A DNA stretch of 64,000 nt. Origin: Blautia sp. Marseille-P3087. Its GTDB lineage: Bacteria; Bacillota; Clostridia; Lachnospirales; Lachnospiraceae. The stretch is from NCBI RefSeq assembly GCF_900120195.1, contig NZ_LT635539.1, positions 1,996,649 to 2,060,648 on the forward strand. Reading direction: 5' to 3'. This document shows, one piece after another, positions 28,353 to 36,718 of the stretch. Under the pieces are notes generated by a model, which ran no database searches, was not told the DNA's origin, and saw nothing but the letters and a program-made list of their open reading frames with translations. A program made the position numbers and the translations under genes. Positions within the stretch are counted from its first letter, which is position 1; each line of letters opens with the position of its first letter.

Positions 28353-28381
28353 AACATACCATGTGGTTTTCCTCACGTCAA
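28353..28381 (-). promoter_or_regulatory. Promoter of the riboswitch-kinase transcript
   Basis: Minus strand TTGACG (28376-28381), 17 bases, TATGTT (28353-28358). The aptamer begins about 28 bases downstream of the -10 box. Confidence 0.7.
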
Positions 28382-28492
28382 TAATTTTTTTAAAAATCTA
28401 CACATATTTTACTCCTATTTTTGCGGATATTCGATCTGTGCCAGGCACAGCTGTACCCCCGCCGCCTTTGCTTCCTCTGCCAGGTTTCCAGA

Positions 28493-29033
28493 TCAGCAAA
28501 GAATTTTGGAAGCTTTCTTTGATTTATGCTTTGGTACCGTTGCTTTAAATGCCGGATTCTTCTCCATCAGATCCCACTTCACAGCCTGATTAAAACAACT
28601 CTTCAGCAACTTATGTACATCACAGATTACACTGGTAGATACGAACTCGCTTCTGACATTTCCGTTCAAGTCTGGAACGGATGCCCTTAAAGAAATCACT
28701 TACTGACGCATCACTATAGATCTTCATACCAGCACTATGTGAAGTAGCTTCATCCATGTGCAACGCCCAGTCGATGATATGCACATGTGAACCAAACCGC
28801 TCTTCAAACTCTTTTTTCAACTCTTCGAAAATTTCCACAAGTATTTCTGCCGAGGCATGTTTATCCAAAGTTCCGAGCTGATAGAGAGTTTCTTCCGGAC
28901 AAGTCTTTTTGTTATATCGAACATTGAGTCCAGTACGGATCATGGAACCATAATCAAACTGGAAGTCTGTCATGATATCCGGATTGAAAGTCTCATATAA
29001 AATCTGCAGTCTTGCCAGAACGTCAATAACAAC
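28493..29033 (-). pseudogene. Composite remnant: relaxase fragment joined to integrase fragment
   Basis: One frame (from about 29033) carries MIRTGLNVRYNKKTCPEETL and HVHIIDWALHMDEAT, a mobilization/recombination (MobV/Pre-like) protein with its metal-binding HMDEATPH motif, cut just after HMDEAT. It is joined to KIYSDASVSDFF, and another frame (28493-28699) gives VSTSVICDVHKLLKSC and AVKWDLMEKNPA, the core-binding domain of a Tn916-type tyrosine integrase. No catalytic residues remain. Confidence 0.7.
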
Positions 29034-29055
29034 TATAGGAAAGAGGTGGTAGTAC

Positions 29056-29184
29056 ATGGGAATAATTAAATATTTTAGAAAAAAATACTGGAAAAATGCA
29101 ATTTTCAGAGGTGGGCAGCGCATACCATTTAGCTACGATGGCTTGACAGATATACCCTATAAAGCCTATGCACTGTTTACGTAA
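29056..29184 (+). CDS. 42-residue ORF, possibly decayed
   Basis: Reads MGIIKYFRKKYWKNAIFRGG and ends PYKAYALFT, with AGAGGTGG upstream. After the TAA the same frame continues KELETIYNDRNEFYKKL before another stop, so it may once have been longer. No family recognised. Confidence 0.35.
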   Translation: MGIIKYFRKKYWKNAIFRGGQRIPFSYDGLTDIPYKAYALFT

Positions 29185-29222
29185 AAAGAATTAGAAACAA
29201 TTTACAACGATAGAAATGAATT

Positions 29223-29429
29223 TTATAAGAAGCTAATGCAGATATCGTATAGTCTGGCACATGTTTTATAAGGCGGATACAATGCCTGATAAATCACCAG
29301 CTTCTTACCATTTTCTGTATGCTGCGCAAAAGCCAGTATCCGGTACAAGTACTCCGCTGTTTCCAGATTTACATTTTCCCGTTTAAAATGCTGGACTACA
29401 TCACCAATATGAAATCTACATTCTTCCAT
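29223..29429 (-). CDS. DUF1653 domain protein
   Basis: 68 residues. GDVVQHFKREN, YLYRILAFAQHTENG and KLVIYQALYPP follow the DUF1653 pattern (a small SH3-like fold of unknown role). The last 10 or so residues differ from the usual RPYEMFMSEVD ending, so the 3' end may be slightly truncated. It precedes the DUF188 stop by 6 bases in the reverse direction. Confidence 0.75.
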   Translation of the reverse strand: MEECRFHIGDVVQHFKRENVNLETAEYLYRILAFAQHTENGKKLVIYQALYPPYKTCARLYDICISFL

Positions 29430-29435
29430 TTCGAA

Positions 29436-29891
29436 CTAGTTCTCCTTATCCATTGCCATATGTATCATTCTCTCGAAGGATTCTCTGAAATGCTCATCAT
29501 CCTCCGATGTTCGTTTTCTTGGTCCTTTTAAATGATTCTTTCCGGATGCCCTTCGTGCCTTCTTATTCAGATGCCGTTCCATAAGCATCTGATCAATATT
29601 CTCATTCGTATACCATTTCCCGGATTGATGAATCGCATATGCATTTTTTCCAAGTGCCATTGCCGCCACACCGTAGTCCTGTGATACAACAATATCGCCT
29701 TTATGACAAATACTGATCAGTTTATAATCCACTGCATCTGCACCGACTCCAACTACAACCACCTCACTGTAGTCAGAAGACAACACATGATTTGTATCAC
29801 ACAATAACGTTACCGGAACATTGTGCTCTTTTGCAACTTTTTCAACAATACCAACTACCGGACAGGCATCTGCATCAACAAAAATCTGCAT
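29436..29891 (-). CDS. DUF188 family protein (YaiI/YqxD)
   Basis: 151 residues, intact. It starts MQIFVDADACPVVGIVEKVA (start chosen by AAAGGAG just upstream) and keeps DTNHVLSSDYSEVVVVG, CHKGDIVVSQDYGVAAMAL and the basic block RHLNKKARRASGK. The family has a PIN-like nuclease fold with acidic residues in DADACPV, but activity is not established. It begins 10 bases after the VOC gene stop, so the two are co-transcribed, and a broken copy of the same pair exists at 5245-5864. Confidence 0.9.
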   Translation of the reverse strand: MQIFVDADACPVVGIVEKVAKEHNVPVTLLCDTNHVLSSDYSEVVVVGVGADAVDYKLISICHKGDIVVSQDYGVAAMALGKNAYAIHQSGKWYTNENIDQMLMERHLNKKARRASGKNHLKGPRKRTSEDDEHFRESFERMIHMAMDKEN

Positions 29892-29901
29892 ATTTTCTCC
29901 T

Positions 29902-30270
29902 TTAATTGCAACTAAATGGCGTACGAACCTCAATAAGATTACCGCTGGGATCATAGAGTCTTACAAGCATCTGCCCACCTGCAAGTTCTGTCAGTTCTGT
30001 GGCATATCGAACGAAATACTTACCTGATTCATATTTCGCAAGCAATCCATCTATATCAAAGTCCTCGAAATACAGTTCCATCATGTTATTGAATGGCGTA
30101 GAAGTTTCATTCAATGTTTTCCCCCATACATCGGCATCCTGCAAAACAAGTCCCTCAGATAAGATCACATTACCTTCATTCTGAAGAATCACTTGCAGTC
30201 CAAATAAGTCCTTATAAAACTCTATGGATTTTTCTATATCATCTACCACGATCAGTACGTTTTTCAGCAT
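29902..30270 (-). CDS. VOC/glyoxalase-fold protein
   Basis: 122 residues, one paired beta-alpha-beta-beta-beta module set. It begins MLKNVLIVVDDIEKSIEFYK (start at 30270 by GAGGTGA) and ends YDPSGNLIEVRTPF, the usual closing strand. Such proteins include lactoylglutathione lyases, dioxygenases and antibiotic-binding proteins; the specific role is not known. Lies upstream of DUF188. Confidence 0.88.
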   Translation of the reverse strand: MLKNVLIVVDDIEKSIEFYKDLFGLQVILQNEGNVILSEGLVLQDADVWGKTLNETSTPFNNMMELYFEDFDIDGLLAKYESGKYFVRYATELTELAGGQMLVRLYDPSGNLIEVRTPFSCN

Positions 30271-30326
30271 ATCCGTCACCTCACAATCCACTTTGAGTCA
30301 AGCGAATATTCGCAATCCGCATGCAG

Positions 30327-30737
30327 TTAAATAATCTTTCCAGACAAATGATCAATTTCATGCTGGCAAATCTGTGCTGTCCATCCTGACAATTTCTGGC
30401 GCTGTTTTTTCCAGTTGAAGTCATAATATTCTACTTCTATTTCCTGGTATCTGGTCGTCTTACGAACACCGTCAAGGGACAGACAACCTTCTTCTGTCTC
30501 ATACATGTCATGCTTTGAAACAATCACCGGATTGAACATCACTACATCTATGAATCCCATATTCACAATGATGATATTCTTCCTTACACCAATCATGTTT
30601 GCAGCCATACCAACACACCGTTCCCGGTTTGCCTGCAACGTATCCTGCAGATCCTTTCCAACCTGGATATCAGCTTTCGTGGCTGGTTCGGATGGCTGAC
30701 CTAAAAAGAAAATGTCTCTTACAATTTGCTTTACCAT
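30327..30737 (-). CDS. def: Peptide deformylase-like protein
   Basis: 136 residues, shorter than most deformylases. Motif 2 EEGCLS (about 83-88) and motif 3 QHEIDHLSG (about 124-132) keep the metal-binding Cys and His and the catalytic Glu. Motif 1 reads GMAANMIG where G.GLAAPQ is usual, so the conserved Gln is missing. It would remove formyl from N-terminal Met, but with the altered motif 1 and short length it may be a secondary form. Confidence 0.82.
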   Translation of the reverse strand: MVKQIVRDIFFLGQPSEPATKADIQVGKDLQDTLQANRERCVGMAANMIGVRKNIIIVNMGFIDVVMFNPVIVSKHDMYETEEGCLSLDGVRKTTRYQEIEVEYYDFNWKKQRQKLSGWTAQICQHEIDHLSGKII

Positions 30738-30757
30738 TTACTTTCTCCCTGTAGCTT

Positions 30758-30973
30758 TCATTCTACTTTTTCCAATTTATTATTTACATCGAGACAAACT
30801 TTGTCTCCTTCATTGATATTACGCTCATAGAGCCTGGCGTCCTCCGCTTTTACTGTCACTTCTTTTCCTGAAGAATCCACAAGAGTCACTATTGCCATGA
30901 CTGGTGCATCATCCGGTCGTTCTTCACAACCAAAATTCAGGTCTTCATCGATTCGTTTTACTGTGTACATCAT
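30758..30973 (-). CDS. 71-residue protein of unknown function
   Basis: A small beta-rich protein beginning MYTVKRIDEDLNFGCEERPD and containing VMAIVTLVDSSGKEVTV and INEGDKVCLDVNN. It is upstream of the deformylase gene by 20 bases and probably in its operon. No family recognised. Confidence 0.6.
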   Translation of the reverse strand: MMYTVKRIDEDLNFGCEERPDDAPVMAIVTLVDSSGKEVTVKAEDARLYERNINEGDKVCLDVNNKLEKVE

Positions 30974-31050
30974 AACTCAATTTCTCTGGAGATAATATTA
31001 AGAATCAGTTTTCTACATACCTTCTCCGATAATATTCCATCGTACGATAC

Positions 31051-31221
31051 TCAATAATATCTTTCATTATCGCCATGTTGCGAACTAATGAAAACCTTAA
31101 TTTTGTGGTTTGATTTGATTCTTAAGGAAGGTGTCGTTTCTTTAACCGTATTCTTTTTGTCTATATATTCCCACTCTGCACCTATAACAGGCGTACTAAG
31201 TCCAGTTAATCTAATTCCCAT
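31051..31221 (-). pseudogene. N-terminal fragment of a DUF4062-type protein
   Basis: Reads MGIRLTGLSTPVIGAEWEYI and then KIKVFISSQHGDN before a stop. KVFISS is the start of the DUF4062 (TIR/NTPase-associated) domain; the rest of the usually long protein is absent. The remaining spacer 31222-31542 holds no gene; a TGAACCTCTTGTTCA palindrome is at about 31381. Confidence 0.5.
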
Positions 31222-31542
31222 ATTCCTTCTTCCTCTACATAAATACTACTAAGGTAAAGCATACTCACTATTCCAAAGATTCTGGAAATAACACTTAAGC
31301 CGCTTTTCAATTCATTGATTACATTCGCATCTACTGATCTAATTCTTCTTTATTTTAAATTTCTCAAATGCCTATTTAAATGAACCTCTTGTTCATTATT
31401 ATACCTTACCTGTAATAAATTGTCATAAATAACTTTCCGTATTTTGTTGCTTTCCTTGTTTCTTTATTATCCTTCCATTCAGCCAAATCAAATAGCCGAG
31501 ACCCTAATCAGCCTCAGCTATTCTAAACTATATCATTCAGTT

Positions 31543-31794
31543 TCAAAAATCAAACTCATCCGGATCCAATCCTGCATCTTCCAACACTTCTCTTCTTTCA
31601 TCTGGATCCATAAATTCCAACTCATCATAATCGAGTCCGGCATCACCGAAAACGTCTGCTTCATCTTCGTCAAAATCAGAACTGCTGTGATCTTCCTTCA
31701 ACATATCGTCCATGAACTGAAACTGTACAGCACGTTCCAAGCTATCCAATTTCCCGTCTCTGTTAAAATCAAACATCTTATCAAATCCAAACAT
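31543..31794 (-). CDS. Small acidic protein with an EF-hand loop, copy B
   Basis: 83 residues, identical to copy A (17536-17787) except for one Asp/Asn difference. Contains the EF-hand loop DFNRDGKLDSLE. The DNA is nearly identical too, including the spacer to the HIRAN gene. Start follows GGGAGG. Confidence 0.75.
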   Translation of the reverse strand: MFGFDKMFDFNRDGKLDSLERAVQFQFMDDMLKEDHSSSDFDEDEADVFGDAGLDYDELEFMDPDERREVLEDAGLDPDEFDF

Positions 31795-31817
31795 AATTTT
31801 TCCTCCCTAAGATTTCC

Positions 31818-32168
31818 TTATTTTTCAACTTCTACTTCAAATTTCTTAACCTTCTTTTGATTATCCAGAAGGCTCTTCTTACTGATGCTACAGATTGTTC
31901 CGTGATCTGTGACAAGCGCCACTTTTGCTTTTGCCTTCTTTCCGATTTTGTCATAGATTCTTCCGGCACTCATGGAATCTCCGATCACTGTATAGGAACT
32001 GTTTGCTACATATCCAATTTTTCCCAGACCTTCGTAAGTTACTTTAATTGCTTCCTTGTCATATTCATTGTCTGGTTCTTTTTCTAAGCGGATCTTCGTT
32101 CCTTTTTTCAGAAATTCTTTTCCAAAATAATGATTTGTTCCTGTCAGTGTGAAATAAATTTTACTCAT
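31818..32168 (-). CDS. HIRAN-domain protein
   Basis: 116 residues. The HIRAN fold is indicated by YFTLTGTNHYFGKEFLKKG, KEPDNEYDKEAIKVTY and KIGYVANSSYTV; in helicases this domain binds 3' DNA ends. Here it stands alone, with a basic C-terminal tail. Genes on either side (acidic EF-hand protein, 33-residue ORF) recur with a truncated copy at 17536-18177. Confidence 0.8.
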   Translation of the reverse strand: MSKIYFTLTGTNHYFGKEFLKKGTKIRLEKEPDNEYDKEAIKVTYEGLGKIGYVANSSYTVIGDSMSAGRIYDKIGKKAKAKVALVTDHGTICSISKKSLLDNQKKVKKFEVEVEK

Positions 32169-32182
32169 TGCCCGTCCTCCTC

Positions 32183-32284
32183 TTAATCTTCCATAAACTC
32201 GAAATATTCCTGCTCACTGGCAAATAAAATGTATTTGCCTTCTACATACCCCATATATCCGTTGCTTGTGTCATAACCTTTCAT
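32183..32284 (-). CDS. 33-residue conserved small ORF, copy B
   Basis: Same product as at 18076-18177 (MKGYNTSNGYMGYV...EYFEFMED), with GGAGG upstream. It begins the three-gene unit with HIRAN and the acidic protein. Confidence 0.7.
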   Translation of the reverse strand: MKGYDTSNGYMGYVEGKYILFASEQEYFEFMED

Positions 32285-32474
32285 TTGCCAGTCCTCCTTG
32301 GATTTTTTCTTCTTTTTTGATGTTATCATCTTACAATAAATGGCTGTGCAAAAATCCCGACATCCAACCGGTCCTATAGCTAATTAAAGGCCCTTAATTG
32401 AATTTTCAAACGCTAATTTTTGCCCTTAATTGCTATTTTAAATGCTTTAATTGCTAAACTTCCCGGATCATTTT

Positions 32475-32730
32475 TGTATTTAATAGCTGAGAGATAGAGA
32501 ATAGCAAGGACAGGAAGTGTCATGACATTCCACTTCCGGGCATTCGCCACAAGACCGGGACCCTACCCAATCTTCACGCAAACTACAAGCTTTGCGAAGA
32601 CAATCTGAATGTACATTGAAAGCTTGCTTACAATTGTACAAATCAGGTTGGCTTCATACGGCGACAGCCGTGACCGAGATGAAGCGAAGCGCAATCGAGA
32701 TTGAAAGCTATATCTTTCAGGAAGGAGACT
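32475..32730 (+). other. Putative transfer-origin region upstream of a mobC-like gene
   Basis: A gene-free stretch dense in imperfect inverted repeats: GGAAGTG/CATTCC (about 32511-32532), TCTTCACGCAAA/TTTGCGAAGA (32570-32600), and GTACATTG/CAATTGTAC (about 32611-32639). Such a region just upstream of mobC is where oriT lies in mobilizable elements. No nic consensus that I recognise is present. 32285-32474 shows nothing recognisable. Confidence 0.45.
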
Positions 32731-32733
32731 TAT

Positions 32734-33117
32734 ATGGCTAACAGAACAAGAGATATACCTATCCAGTTTTTTGTAACTTCTGAAGAGAAAAAGATGATCC
32801 GTAAGAAAATGATTTTATCAAAAACCGCAAACATGGGAGCCTATCTTCGTAAGATGGCAATCGACGGAATCATCATAAATACTGATACGACGTACCTTGA
32901 GAAACAGTTTTTTGAAATGCATAAGATTGATGTAAATGTAAATCAGCTGGCAAGACTTGCCAGCGATGATGAAATGAAAGATTTTGCTTATATTAGTAAA
33001 AAACTTGATGAAATTTCTTTAGTCATAGACTCTTTGAATCTTTGGGTAGATAAGACCGCCGGAGAACAGGGGCTTAATCTCGATCTCTTAAATGCCGAAA
33101 AAGAAAAATTAAAATAA
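32734..33117 (+). pseudogene. Chimera of a MobC-like relaxosome protein and an XRE-protein tail
   Basis: Residues 1 to about 75 (MANRTRDIPIQFFVTSEEKK ... MGAYLRKMAIDG ... NVNQLARLA) are the N-terminus of a MobC/ribbon-helix-helix mobilization accessory protein. From SDDEMKDFAYISKKLDEIS on, the sequence is the tail of the XRE-like protein at 19725-20240. The fusion is in frame and has a good ribosome site (GGAAGGAG), so it may be expressed, but MobC is truncated and no relaxase gene follows. Confidence 0.75.
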
Positions 33118-33130
33118 TCCATAACGCGCC

Positions 33131-33166
33131 AAAAGGCAATGAACCATTTCTGACTCATTGCCTTTT
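33131..33166 (+). terminator. Terminator after the MobC/XRE chimera
   Basis: AAAAGGCAATGA, 12 bases, TCATTGCCTTTT, then CCTTT. A 12-bp stem with a T-rich tail, related to the hairpin at 20258. Confidence 0.8.
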
Positions 33167-33222
33167 CCTTTACATACGCTGTAATTGATTGACGATACTT
33201 TCTGTTTGCTCCTCCTGATCCA

Positions 33223-33480
33223 TTATGAATGTGACGTCACCAATGCTATAATGCCACCGACAATCAACAATGGAAAAGCAATGTACATCAGTCCACCTAT
33301 AACCATACCAATCAATATCACCGGGAAGAAAATAACTGTACAAAGTAATTTCATAATTCCCCAGGATGCTTTTAATCCAAATATAAAAAATTTTCCAACA
33401 AACCAAATCATACAAATTGTAAATAATAACGATAACATTTTTTTCTCCTTCTGAAACTCATTTTGATATGCGTCTTTCAT
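33223..33480 (-). CDS. Small membrane protein, 85 residues (or 71 from an internal start)
   Basis: Two hydrophobic segments: LLFTICMIWFVGKFFIFGL and VIFFPVILIGMVIGGLMYIA. Two starts are possible: 33480, where ATGA overlaps the stop of the 42-residue ORF, and 33438 (MLSLLFTICM), which has AGAAGGAG upstream. The second is better supported by its ribosome site. Function unknown. Confidence 0.6.
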   Translation of the reverse strand: MKDAYQNEFQKEKKMLSLLFTICMIWFVGKFFIFGLKASWGIMKLLCTVIFFPVILIGMVIGGLMYIAFPLLIVGGIIALVTSHS

Positions 33481-33605
33481 TTTTTCTGTTCTTTCTCTGA
33501 TAAATATTCAGATGTATTCTTTATACCAAGCTTATTACCGAATGCCGGATTTTTCTCCATCTTTTCTATAATCCGGATTAATCGAATTCTCTGTGCTGCT
33601 TCCAT
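33477..33605 (-). CDS. 42-residue basic ORF
   Basis: Reads MEAAQRIRLIRIIEKMEKNP and NKLGIKNTSEYLSEKEQKK. GGGGTGAT precedes the ATG. Its stop overlaps a possible start of the membrane protein gene (ATGA). Part of the accessory block near the HIRAN unit; no family recognised. Confidence 0.5.
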   Translation of the reverse strand: MEAAQRIRLIRIIEKMEKNPAFGNKLGIKNTSEYLSEKEQKK

Positions 33606-33839
33606 CTGATCACCCCATTTATATTCTGCTTTTTTGTTGATATTGTCACTATAACAAATTTATTTTTCATAATACACATCCACCATGAGGAATTGCAACT
33701 TTATATTTCTCGAATTTTGAGAATTCTGTCTTTATATTTCTCTGCACGAATTGTTTTCTATCTATGCTGACTCATTTATAATAAACATATCCGAGTAACA
33801 CTATGAATTATTATTAAAGGTAAAGGAGTCAGTAGTAAT

Positions 33840-34676
33840 ATGCGAATTGAAAACTTACAAAATGAAAACAGAAAATTTGCGAAAAGCATCGGAAACTTCC
33901 ATGTGCTTGAATATGTGCAGGATGCCAGCGTTTCACCTATGAATGCAATGAATGAGTATTTCATGAGTAAAATGAATGTCAGAAGAAGACAGGTTGTTAT
34001 TGATATTGATAAAGACCATTCAGCTGTTATCCAGGCTGGTTCCATGCAGTGGATGGGTGGTAATGTACAAGCCACATCTGGTGTAAAAGGCATCGGAGAT
34101 TTCCTTGGAAAGGCACTCAAGGGTGCGGTTACAAAAGAAACTGCAGTTAAGCCAGAATATGTTGGTGAAGGCTGCCTGGTACTGGAACCGACATACAAAT
34201 ACATTATCCTTGCAGACATTGGAAAATGGGGTTCTGCCGGAATGACAATTGAAGATGGCATGTTCCTGGCTTGTGATGCAAATATAAAAAGTAAAGTTGT
34301 AGCCAGAAAGAACCTTTCATCAGCAGTATTAGGTAGCGAAGACCTGTTTAATCTGAGTTTGCAGGGAAATGGTGTAGCTGCACTGGAGTCTAATGTTCCC
34401 GAAGATGAATTGATTGAAGTTATATTGGAAAATGATGAACTGAAAATTGATGGAAACCTTGCCGTATGCTGGTCATCAAACCTTGAATTTACCGTAGAAC
34501 GATCAACCAAAACACTTGTCGGATCTGCAGTTAGCGGAGAGGGTCTGGTAAATGTTTACCGCGGAACAGGACGGGTACTGATGTGTCCGGTTGCACCGAC
34601 AACTTCCTTGTTCGAGTCCACTAACACCATGGCAGCTAAAGCTGCTGCTAAATCCAGCAATACATTTGGAAAATAA
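33840..34676 (+). CDS. AIM24 family protein
   Basis: 278 residues with the double-psi beta-helix-like AIM24/DUF124 fold: GSMQWMGGNVQATSGVKG, GEGCLVLEPTYKYIILADIG and VYRGTGRVLMCP are family blocks. Bacterial members are of unknown function. It is one of the few plus-strand genes here. AAAGGAG precedes the start; TATAAT at 33777-33782 is a likely -10 box. Confidence 0.85.
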   Translation: MRIENLQNENRKFAKSIGNFHVLEYVQDASVSPMNAMNEYFMSKMNVRRRQVVIDIDKDHSAVIQAGSMQWMGGNVQATSGVKGIGDFLGKALKGAVTKETAVKPEYVGEGCLVLEPTYKYIILADIGKWGSAGMTIEDGMFLACDANIKSKVVARKNLSSAVLGSEDLFNLSLQGNGVAALESNVPEDELIEVILENDELKIDGNLAVCWSSNLEFTVERSTKTLVGSAVSGEGLVNVYRGTGRVLMCPVAPTTSLFESTNTMAAKAAAKSSNTFGK

Positions 34677-34705
34677 GCGTAAAACACATTCTCACGTAAA
34701 CAACA

Positions 34706-34744
34706 AACGCCGGTATAAGATTATAAAAATCCTGCATCGGCGTT
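34706..34744 (+). terminator. Terminator after AIM24
   Basis: AACGCCGG...ATCGGCGTT followed by ATT. The 3' arm runs into the 138-bp repeat. Confidence 0.6.
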
Positions 34745-34878
34745 ATTAATTGTGATTATTTTATTTTCTTTACTAAAATGAACCTCTTGTCATCTCTGCA
34801 AATTTTTCAATTCTTTTCAATTCCATCTGGCATATGATCTTTCTCAGTTATTTTTCGAATGACCCGGCATGGATTTCC
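34741..34878. repeat. 138-bp direct repeat, copy B
   Basis: Identical by eye to 20309-20446. Carries the last codons of a maltose acetyltransferase gene whose body is absent here. Confidence 0.85.
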
Positions 34879-35250
34879 GACCATCTGAACACCTTCTTCA
34901 TAGGTAATACGATATATTGAACTGCTCCCATCTGATTTACATAATGTCTGGTGATTATATTGATCAAGCAAAAGCAATGCTTCTGTATATTCATTTACAG
35001 CTCTAAGCACATCCGATTCCTCTATATCAAGCGCATCAGCAAGCATTCTGCTCTGTATATCAACTGTCTTTTCTAATGCTAGAAGACGCCTTTCATTAAT
35101 AGCATAACCTTTTATAATATATTGCTTAAGAACATTATTTGCCCATTTTCTAAAAGCTATACCTCTTTTAGAATTAACACGATATCCAACAGACAAAATC
35201 ATATCCAGGTTATATATATTCGGTTTTCTTGCTTCTGTGTCAATAAGACC
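34807..35250 (-). pseudogene. RhuM-like fragment fused to an acetyltransferase tail
   Basis: MILSVGYRVNSKRGIAFRKW and NNVLKQYIIKGYAINERRL are from a RhuM (virulence RhuM/Bro-N related) protein. The reading frame then passes at GNPCRVIRKITEKDHMPDG into the last 20 residues of the acetyltransferase at 20375. The N-terminus is cut at about 35250, where YccF-gene sequence begins. Not likely functional. Confidence 0.75.
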
Positions 35251-35259
35251 TCACATATT

Positions 35260-35622
35260 CTACCCTATTACACTCGCCCCAAATGGCATAAAAGAGAGTC
35301 TTGCTATCTTGAAAAACTGCTTTCCAAATGGAATTCCAACTATCGTAATGCACCAAATGCAACCCACTATCAGGTTTCCAAGTGCCATTTCCCAGCCAAA
35401 AAATATAATCCATATAAGATTTACCAGAAACGAAAACATGCCATTTCCATACACGATTTCTTTTCCAAACGGCCAGAATGCCAGGGTCGCAAATTTAAAA
35501 CACTGCAAGCCTACCGGAATTCCAATAATTGTAATACACCATATGCATCCTGCAAAAACCCAAGCCAGGCCGCCCAGTAATCCTCCAAATATAAACCAAA
35601 GGATATTACCTATAGTTCTCAT
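35260..35622 (-). CDS. YccF domain-containing membrane protein
   Basis: 120 residues made of two similar halves, each with a helix pair and the repeat CIWCITIIGIPVGLQCFKFA / CIWCITIVGIPFGKQFFKIA. This is the YccF (DUF307) inner-membrane fold. Role unknown. Confidence 0.9.
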   Translation of the reverse strand: MRTIGNILWFIFGGLLGGLAWVFAGCIWCITIIGIPVGLQCFKFATLAFWPFGKEIVYGNGMFSFLVNLIWIIFFGWEMALGNLIVGCIWCITIVGIPFGKQFFKIARLSFMPFGASVIG

Positions 35623-35648
35623 GACAACACATCCTCCTTATCCAATGT

Positions 35649-35867
35649 TTAATATTCTTTTGCAATTTCCTCTGTTATCTCATATATCTCTTTGAATTTT
35701 TCTAAGTCCTCTGGAGATCTGATCAGCATGATCTCTTCGATTTTTCCAGTCCGTATGTCTTTGAACCCTGCTACTTCTTCTCCGCTACAAATGCTTGCAC
35801 GAATAACTGGTTTCATATGTTCTCGGTCATATGTTTTTTTCACGATTTTCTTTTTGAATAATCCCAT
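35649..35867 (-). CDS. 72-residue hypothetical protein
   Basis: Basic N-terminus MGLFKKKIVKKTYDREHMKP, then VIRASICSGEEVAGFKDIRTG and an acidic end. A good ribosome site (GGATGAAG...) precedes it. Similar small proteins occur widely in Lachnospiraceae, but no function is known to me. Confidence 0.6.
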   Translation of the reverse strand: MGLFKKKIVKKTYDREHMKPVIRASICSGEEVAGFKDIRTGKIEEIMLIRSPEDLEKFKEIYEITEEIAKEY

Positions 35868-35907
35868 GCTTCATCCTCCAAATAATTATAGTAACAAGAT
35901 CAACTAT

Positions 35908-36378
35908 TTAATTTCTGGAACATTTTTCTGCATCAATCGCAAGTACAAACATCAAAGCGTCCAACGCATTTCCCGAATTCTGTACATCAATAACATAAGT
36001 ATCTGTCATATGAAACAGTTCTTTACTAACCCGTGCAATTGAATAACCGCTTCGATCAAGAATGCTATAGTCCCATTCCATAAAGGTTCCATCAATATGC
36101 CATCCATTGTAATCAATATTATAATGTGGCGTCAGAAATGAGAATTCTTTGCTCAGGCATCCAATATAACTGCCATTTTTATAAATCTCAAATTTAGGAA
36201 GAAAAGTAAGTACTTTCTGAACAACCATTCCTACTTCGTTTCCATAGGCATCATAAATTACAAGTTTATGTCCCCAGGACAGCTGACCTTTTACTACATA
36301 AACAGTGTTGCCTGCTTCATCATAGATATCATAGCTGTCAAACCATGAAAACAACCTTTGTTTAAACAATAACTTCAT
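35908..36378 (-). CDS. LURP-one-related / YxjI-like protein
   Basis: 156 residues, all-beta with a repeating Y-D-x-x-G-N pattern (DSYDIYDEAGNTVYVVKG, LVIYDAYGNEVG, EFSFLTPHYNIDYNGWHIDG). This is the tubby-like LOR fold (DUF567), function unknown in bacteria. Its first 8 codons and promoter region fall in a 271-bp repeat that is duplicated at 38151-38422. Confidence 0.8.
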   Translation of the reverse strand: MKLLFKQRLFSWFDSYDIYDEAGNTVYVVKGQLSWGHKLVIYDAYGNEVGMVVQKVLTFLPKFEIYKNGSYIGCLSKEFSFLTPHYNIDYNGWHIDGTFMEWDYSILDRSGYSIARVSKELFHMTDTYVIDVQNSGNALDALMFVLAIDAEKCSRN

Positions 36379-36627
36379 AACTTTTCACCACTCTCTCCAA
36401 CAGATATAATTGATTCTTTATAAGTACCATAATACCATGCCGGAACACCTTAAAAAATATGTAAATCGAAGAATTAACCCATCTTATTTCACGGATTATG
36501 ATAAAACACATATTACCAGCTATAAATCTCTACTCGTTCACAAAAGATATAAAAAAGACCATCTACTGCTTGTTTACGGTAAATGATCTTTTCATTGCAA
36601 TATTTAATTAAATATCATACTGAGCCG
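36357..36627. repeat. 271-bp direct repeat, copy 1
   Basis: Holds the first codons of the LURP-like gene, its upstream region and a hairpin (AAAAGACCAT...ATGATCTTTT) that can terminate minus-strand transcripts. Near-identical to 38151-38422; the two copies enclose 1.5 kb containing the M20 gene and a PLD fragment. Confidence 0.9.
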
Positions 36628-36640
36628 CTTGTCGTCCCTG

Positions 36641-36653
36641 CAAACTTGAATTT
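36641..36653 (-). repeat. Boundary core motif (CAAACTTGAATTT)
   Basis: Exact match to the motifs at 45536 and 63648. Lies just beyond the 271-bp repeat. 36654-36718 holds nothing recognisable. Confidence 0.55.
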
Positions 36654-36718
36654 GTCTGGCTCTTTACATAAATGGAGTTTCATTTTCACATCAGCCATAC
36701 AGATTATCTCTTCAATTT

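Noticed and set aside
29185-29270. Extension of the 42-residue plus-strand ORF past its stop
   Set aside because: The continuation has no start of its own and overlaps the DUF1653 gene on the other strand.
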